From positions 7,237,501 through 7,261,000 of the forward strand of contig WPIO01000008.1 of assembly GCA_009760855.2 (NCBI GenBank): a stretch of 23,500 nt of DNA, written 5' to 3'. The notes below the pieces were generated by a model, which did not search any database, was not told the DNA's origin, and worked only from the letters and a program-made list of their open reading frames with translations. Source of the DNA: Cristatella mucedo. Taxonomy: Eukaryota; Bryozoa; Phylactolaemata; Cristatellidae. Position numbers and translations under genes: made by a program. Shown one piece after another: positions 19,133-23,500 of this stretch. Within the stretch, counting starts at the first letter, position 1; the number at the start of each line of letters is the position of its first letter.

Positions 19133-20803
19133 TTAAAATTATTAGAAACTCAAGCAAAATTGCAAGCAAATGAATTCAAAAGCATGAGAACAATCACGCG
19201 ATACGCTAGGGAAAAACAAGGCATAGTGTAAAATATGGTAAGCAAAAGGAAAACCACTTGGCTAAATTCACACTCGCGTCTAGCTACCTAGAAAAATTGG
19301 TGCAGGTGAGAATCGGTGCAAACCCGACAGCTATCTCATCAGAAAAATATTTTCGGAGAGATCATCCACAGGGGCAAAATAGTAAAAGGTCATCCAACGT
19401 GGACCCAATCGTGCAATTACTTGTTTGACATTACATTTTCATTGTTGTAGTGATTATTAAAGTTCGTTCATTTTTAATTTTCACGGGGCTCTTTTCCTTG
19501 CAACGGGAGCGTGATGCAGTAATGAAAAGCCGGCGAAGAGTGGGAACGAAGCGGCTCACTTTTTTGAAACGATGAAGTACGTAGCAAGGTGCATTCAGCT
19601 GCTAAACATTGCAACAGAATTCATGACAAACATGATACGGTCATATTTACGGAAGGCACCCGGTGACGGTGCATCAGGAACAAAGCAGCATCAGGAATAG
19701 CCGAAGGCATAGAAACTGTATTGGATGCATTGGTGAAAAAAGAAACAACGGTAAATGAAGTAGCCGCGGCAAAGAAAAGAACGCTAACATGAAACAACAA
19801 TAAGCTGACATTAGTAATGAAAAATCAGAAAGGAATAAAAATGAACAGGTCCTATCAACGGAAGAAACGCAAGGCACCATTCAAAGATTCGGTGAGGACT
19901 GTCGGTGCATCGACGGGATAATTCCGAAACACGATATATGACAAAGTGGCTAACAGACAACAGGTTGACACGTCATTCACAAAACAACTCTAGAGAAAAC
20001 CAAAGCATTTAGATAAATATCCTAAATATGTGGAAGGATTGCTTAACCTCAGCATCTCTATAAATGAGGGCATTGGCTTTTGCAATAAACATTGATGACA
20101 TAGAATGGAAGCCTACTTACTCAGACTAGAGGAATTTATACAAGAATAAAAAAGGCGGACTCAAAACTATAGACGGAGCTACAAGGGAACGACTGGAAAC
20201 TAACGAAGAAATACAAAAAGGGACTCAATTGTAAAAAAAAGAAAGCTGGCTTCAGACGCAGTAGAAGAATTATTCTAATCTAAAGATGATTCATGACTGA
20301 TAATAAAATTAAAAGAAATTTCATTTTCATTCTATTCATCATTCAATTTCATTCATACTTGAATAAATGCATGCTAATAACAAACGTTCAAACGCGACGC
20401 AGTTACAGAAACAAACTGTTGAAGGATTTCTAACGGACATCAGAAACACAAAATCATATGAAGAGGCTATAAAATTAATGGGAAGAAATCAGGGTCAACA
20501 AAAATAAAAGCACTACCCAGCTAAGGTAACCAAATCGGATGGTTCTTACTACATCTGGATATCAAACCAAGGCATTCACATTTGGTGTACATACAAATTG
20601 AGAATAGGTCAAAACTAGCAGAAAGTTAGCACTATTTAAACGGAGAGTATGCAACGACTGGAACTCGTAGGAACAGCGAGGTAAAGGAATTCGCATTTGG
20701 CCTAAATGCCTGCGAGAGAACTACCGTACAGGAATCTAATACGGTGTATATTTTATGGTCTGAAAATGGAGTGCATGCTGCTGCTAGCAATGCTGGGCTT
20801 GTA
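19133..20803 (+). pseudogene. Decayed, unrecognised coding region (~550 codons)
   Basis: Successive long stop-free stretches tile this 1.67-kb region on the plus strand in changing frames: 19133-19228 (32 codons), 19210-19425 (72), 19515-19697 (61), 19682-19789 (36), 19804-19938 (45), 19931-20092 (54, one stop at 19991), 20064-20231 (56, one stop at 20127), 20367-20615 (83, one stop at 20505) and 20630-20803 (58). The joins overlap or nearly touch, as expected for one gene broken by about seven indels and a few stops. The strand is A-rich, and the peptides are hydrophilic and protein-like, for example SSYLEKLVQVRIGANP, IAEGIETVLDALVKKE, YPKYVEGLLNLSISINEG, LKTIDGATRERLETNEE and SDGSYYIWISNQGIHIWCTY. 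No reverse transcriptase, integrase, DDE, polymerase or zinc-finger signature was seen. A low-complexity TTCATT-rich insertion lies at 20320-20360. It may come from a mobile element or an integrated virus, or be a host pseudogene; I do not recognise it. Confidence 0.5.
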
Positions 20804-20880
20804 TAGTAGGAGTTCTGGTAGGAATACTGTGAGATTGCTAACAGTGGAAGAAGCATCTGAACTCGTGGTGGCATAACACG

Positions 20881-21985
20881 ATAATAATAATAATAATAAA
20901 TTTGATATAGCGCCCTCAGAGCAAAGGAGCACGGTCGAATGGTTAGCGGTAGCATGCTCAATAAACAGAGAATAACACGGTCAAGGGTGACATGCACAGG
21001 GTCAGCGTGCACATCGTCAGCACCCACAAGCACATAAAGGACGAATCACAGGAACCCACTAAATACTGTAACAAATAGATGCGATTTTAGTTTCTTTTTT
21101 AAGCATAGTCCCAAGTCACGAGATTTTGTGACGCAAGTCGGGAGTAAGTTCCAGGCTTTGGGACCATTCGAACAAATGGCAAGGTCTCCAACGGATTTGA
21201 GATTGGTACGAGGTATAGGTAAACAATTAGATTCCGAAAGCTGGTGGGACGATGCTTAACCTGATGGGGGGAGTAGATCTGATAGGTAGGCTGGAGTCAA
21301 AGATGGAGGGACCTAAGAGTGAGTGACCGAACCTTGAAGTCGATGCGTTGCTTGACTGGGAGCCAGTGCAAGTCGGTGAGAAGTGGTGCGATGTAGCAAC
21401 TGTCACGCTCACGACAGAAAAGCCTCGCTGTAAAGTTTTGCACCAGCTGTAAGCACCTGAGTGCACAGGCCGGTAGACCAGCAACCAGTGAGTTACAGAA
21501 GTCAAGACGGGATGTTACAAATGCATGAACCAATTTAGATGTGGTATCCCTGTCTAAACAAGCCCGAATTTTAGCAACAAAGTATGCAGATTTGACTGTG
21601 GTGCTGATGTTATCGTCTAATGAAAGGTCATTTTGGAAAATCAAACCTAGATTTCGTGCAGATTCAACAGGAGATACGTTGGCAGAGCCGTATGAGCGTT
21701 AACCTTTCCAATTTCTGAATTACACTTGGTTTGCCCATAGCTAGTAAGTTGGTTTTATAATCATCCAGTTTAAGAAAGTTTGTTGCCATCCATCTGCAGA
21801 TATCATCAATACATGCAGCAAGGGAGTTGAGAGAATTTGACGTGCTGACGGGCTGGGAGAGATAGTATAAACCATGAAAAGAACAGGACCAATAAAACAA
21901 GGTATCGTAATTAACAAATGAGGGAGACCTAGAGCAACCTTGAGCGGAAGTATGGGAATTCAAAATACGTTTAGACATCAATATT
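20881..21985 (-). pseudogene. L2/CR1-group LINE, 3' half with broken ORF2
   Basis: Minus-strand motifs from high to low coordinate: a GPVLF remnant near 21880-21890, directly followed by LYYLSQPVSTSNSLNSLAA, so the stretch with the catalytic ADD box is deleted; then IDDICRWMATNFLKLDDYKT; a frameshift near 21690-21710; VSPVESARNLGLIFQNDLSL; TVKSAYFVAKIRACLD; KLVHAFVTSRLDFCNSLVAG; LLTDLHWLPVKQRIDFKV (to about 21310); further frame changes; PKAWNLLP near 21150-21165; and LKKKLKSHLF, reaching a stop codon at about 21046-21048. The 3' UTR follows (CTGACCCTGTGCATGTCACC on the minus strand near 20985-21010). The end is GCGCTATATCAAATT plus (ATT)n at 20881-20898. About 34 nt of the terminal stem-loop is missing compared with the copy at 5483-5530. 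Inactive. Confidence 0.85.
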
Positions 21986-22221
21986 TTTACTGTATTGATG
22001 CCATCAAAATGTGACTAGACGATCTGATCGGACGATAGGATAGTGAGAAAGCATAATACCTTAGACTTAATTCTTTTAAAACCACCGACTTTAAAGAATA
22101 CAATTCACGCTACCTTATTCAGATAGTATTAATTCCAAAATGTTCCACAACAGTGCAACAGGACACAACCTGACCATAACAAATACACACGCAAAAAAGC
22201 CTGTACTCATGGACAATAATA
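21986..22221. other. Unassigned sequence
   Basis: AT-rich spacer with no open frame or repeat recognised. Confidence 0.3.
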
Positions 22222-22710
22222 CAGTCGTCCGTCGTTTGTTGCGATAAATCAGATCCAGACTCTACCAAAACAAGTGAATTTCCGCGAAGTTGAATTCTTT
22301 AGTTCTAAAAGAAATATTTCATAGTTAAACCATAGACAACCTGTTCACGACCCTTTGAGTACGTTTTAAACATTATTAGAGCCCTCTGAACATAAAATAA
22401 AACCCCTTCGTTCACCATTACATTCGTATTACCCAATATATTAGACCAAATAAAAGAAAATGAGACATATTAGATGTTAAAAATATCATATTATTATTGT
22501 AAATTTAATTACAAGCATACACAGTTCTTACACACAACCACTAATCTATGAAAATAGTGCAACCTCTCCGATAATGAAGCGATGAAGATGAAGAGATGTA
22601 CTGCACAGCAAAGAAGAGTAAGGCTACTGCTCTTCTGAAGGCACGACTTCAGTAGAAGAGTCTTCAGGTGGTGCAGTATCTTCAGCAGGTGCGTAATCTT
22701 CTGCGTTCCA
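22222..22710 (-). mobile_element. pogo/Tigger-like DNA transposon, 3' end fragment
   Basis: The outer end, read on the plus strand, is CAGTCGTCCGTCGTTTGTTG after a TA dinucleotide (22220-22221), followed by ATCCAGACTCTACC and AAGTGAATTTCCGCGAAGTT. This matches the typical terminal inverted repeat of Tigger/pogo-type elements (CAGTCGTCC..., TA target). On the minus strand an open frame ends at a TAG at 22624-22626 with an acidic tail, EDTAPPEDSSTEVVPSEEQ, which fits the acidic C-terminus common in this transposase group. The frame stays open only to about 22715, so the rest of the transposase and the other terminal repeat are missing. The 400 bp between stop and end would be 3' UTR. Confidence 0.5.
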
Positions 22711-22960
22711 TATGTTCACTCATTTATATTTTAATTGTAATACATGGCTGTATAATTGACTCAGAAAACCCAGCGCGAACTGTATCATTAGCAGTATCTC
22801 GACCAACTTTTGAATGAATACACGTGTTGAGATCGTAACAGAGATGCTTACGCCAGCCTACGATAGTGCCTCGTCCAGATGTCTGCTGGCACTACGCTGG
22901 GGGGGGGGCCTCCCGACTTTGACTGACCAAGTTCCTCCAGCTGGCGCTAGCAACGGCGCT
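22711..22960. other. Unassigned sequence
   Basis: No supported feature apart from a nine-to-ten G run near 22900-22908. The sequence becomes more GC-rich towards the promoter candidate that follows. Confidence 0.3.
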
Positions 22961-22962
22961 GG

Positions 22963-23020
22963 CCAATCAAAGCGAAGCGTTTAGGCGCAGATGACAGAAG
23001 CTCCGTTTTATATTGACGTC
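22963..23020 (+). promoter_or_regulatory. Candidate promoter (CCAAT, TATA-like, CRE-like)
   Basis: A CCAAT box in GGCCAATCAAAGCG (CCAAT at 22963-22967) is followed 40 bp later by a TATA-like TTTTATATT (23006-23014) and a TGACGTC half-site similar to a CRE (23014-23020). Transcription would start near 23038 on the plus strand. The next open frame with a reasonable start is at 23258. It could drive a host gene that continues beyond the window, or be part of a mobile element. Confidence 0.35.
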
Positions 23021-23257
23021 TGCAGAGAGAGTTGTTGATTAAACGCTGTCGAGTTTGGTTGTGTTCCGAGTGCTCCAAGTCGTTTGCTGTTTAGCAATAC
23101 GCCCACGCAAACACAAGCTCACAACACAAGTATTTGACAAAACCGAGTGAATCCTCGAAAGTCGAGGCGAGAAGTGGCAAGGGACGGTTGTATTAAAAAC
23201 TATCGACCTTTCAAAAGAGCAGATTACAACAATTAATTAAAACAAATCAAACTAAAG

Positions 23258-23392
23258 ATGTCAAACGAACACTTAAAGAGGTTGGATGCTTACCGAAAGC
23301 TCGAGAGCCGAGCATCATTGCTAATACCAAAGCGGACATATTCTCGGAACTGTGCGGGCGGAGAAGTGGTGGACTCGAACGGAGGCGATTGA
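23258..23392 (+). CDS. Small ORF, 44 codons, unknown
   Basis: The ATG at 23258 has A at -3 and lies about 220 nt after the predicted transcription start. The peptide begins MSNEHLKRLDAYRKLESRAS, contains PKRTYSRNCAGGEVVD, and stops at 23390-23392. A different frame is open over nearly the same stretch (about 23184-23401, 70 or so codons without its own ATG), so which frame, if any, is used is unclear. No domain is recognised. It could be the first coding exon of a gene truncated by the window edge, but no splice donor was identified. Confidence 0.2.
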   Translation: MSNEHLKRLDAYRKLESRASLLIPKRTYSRNCAGGEVVDSNGGD

Positions 23393-23500
23393 GAATTTGA
23401 AACATTCATTGCTGCATCAACATAAGGAATGGATAGTCTAAGTTAAGCCAACAATTTCGAAGGGCGTCTATTCTTAAGTCTGAGTTTTAAAAGGCCTGGA

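Noticed and set aside
20632-21033. 133-codon minus-strand frame
   Set aside because: It straddles the LINE 3' UTR and ATT tail and the opposite strand of the decayed plus-strand coding region. It is a shadow frame.

Overview
This window looks like accessory, non-coding DNA from an animal, most likely a marine invertebrate and plausibly a mollusc. The evidence is spliceosomal-type signals, very long dinucleotide microsatellites, tRNA-headed SINEs, several 5'-truncated non-LTR retrotransposon copies of the L2/CR1 (Jockey) group with ATT-repeat tails, and degraded Tc1 and pogo/Tigger DNA transposons. The mollusc assignment is an inference: a short SINE whose tail matches an L2-type LINE stem-loop resembles V-SINE/RUDI-type elements known from molluscs. 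No intact conserved protein-coding gene, rRNA gene or functional tRNA gene was recognised. Most long open frames are read-throughs of microsatellites or of repeats.

Layout, left to right. 1-5.4 kb: mostly unassigned sequence with one copy of each SINE family, a TA microsatellite and a LINE tail. It is followed by a GC/CpG-richer stretch (3.7-5.0 kb) ending in a promoter-like array (three inverted CCAAT boxes plus TATAAAG) and a candidate first exon with a consensus 5' splice site at 5041. 5.4-10.1 kb: LINE tails, SINEs, GA/CT/GT/TA microsatellites and a second, weaker TATA/splice-donor candidate near 7.35-7.52 kb. 10.1-15.2 kb: a minus-strand LINE 3' end, a SINE, a putative MITE, a polypurine/polypyrimidine block, a pair of old unclassified repeats (one copy split by a SINE), a GC minisatellite and a CT microsatellite. 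15.2-18.6 kb: an LTR/PBS-like stretch, a broken Tc1 transposase on the minus strand, a near-perfect palindrome, another LINE tail, and a LINE reverse-transcriptase fragment with a mutated catalytic box. 18.7-22.0 kb: a SINE, then a 1.7-kb plus-strand region that reads as a decayed coding sequence (successive open segments in shifting frames), then a third minus-strand LINE. 22.2-23.5 kb: the 3' end of a pogo/Tigger-like transposon, followed by a CCAAT/TATA/CRE-like promoter candidate and a 44-codon ORF.

How the parts relate: the short SINE family B and the LINE copies share the same 3' stem-loop, which suggests that the LINE mobilises the SINE. SINE family A has a different body and no such tail. 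All LINE and transposase copies here are dead (truncated, frameshifted, or missing catalytic residues). The most interesting unexplained item is the decayed, unrecognised coding region at about 19.13-20.80 kb, which may have a second diverged fragment near 17.64-17.74 kb. All repeat boundaries and family names are by-eye judgements.
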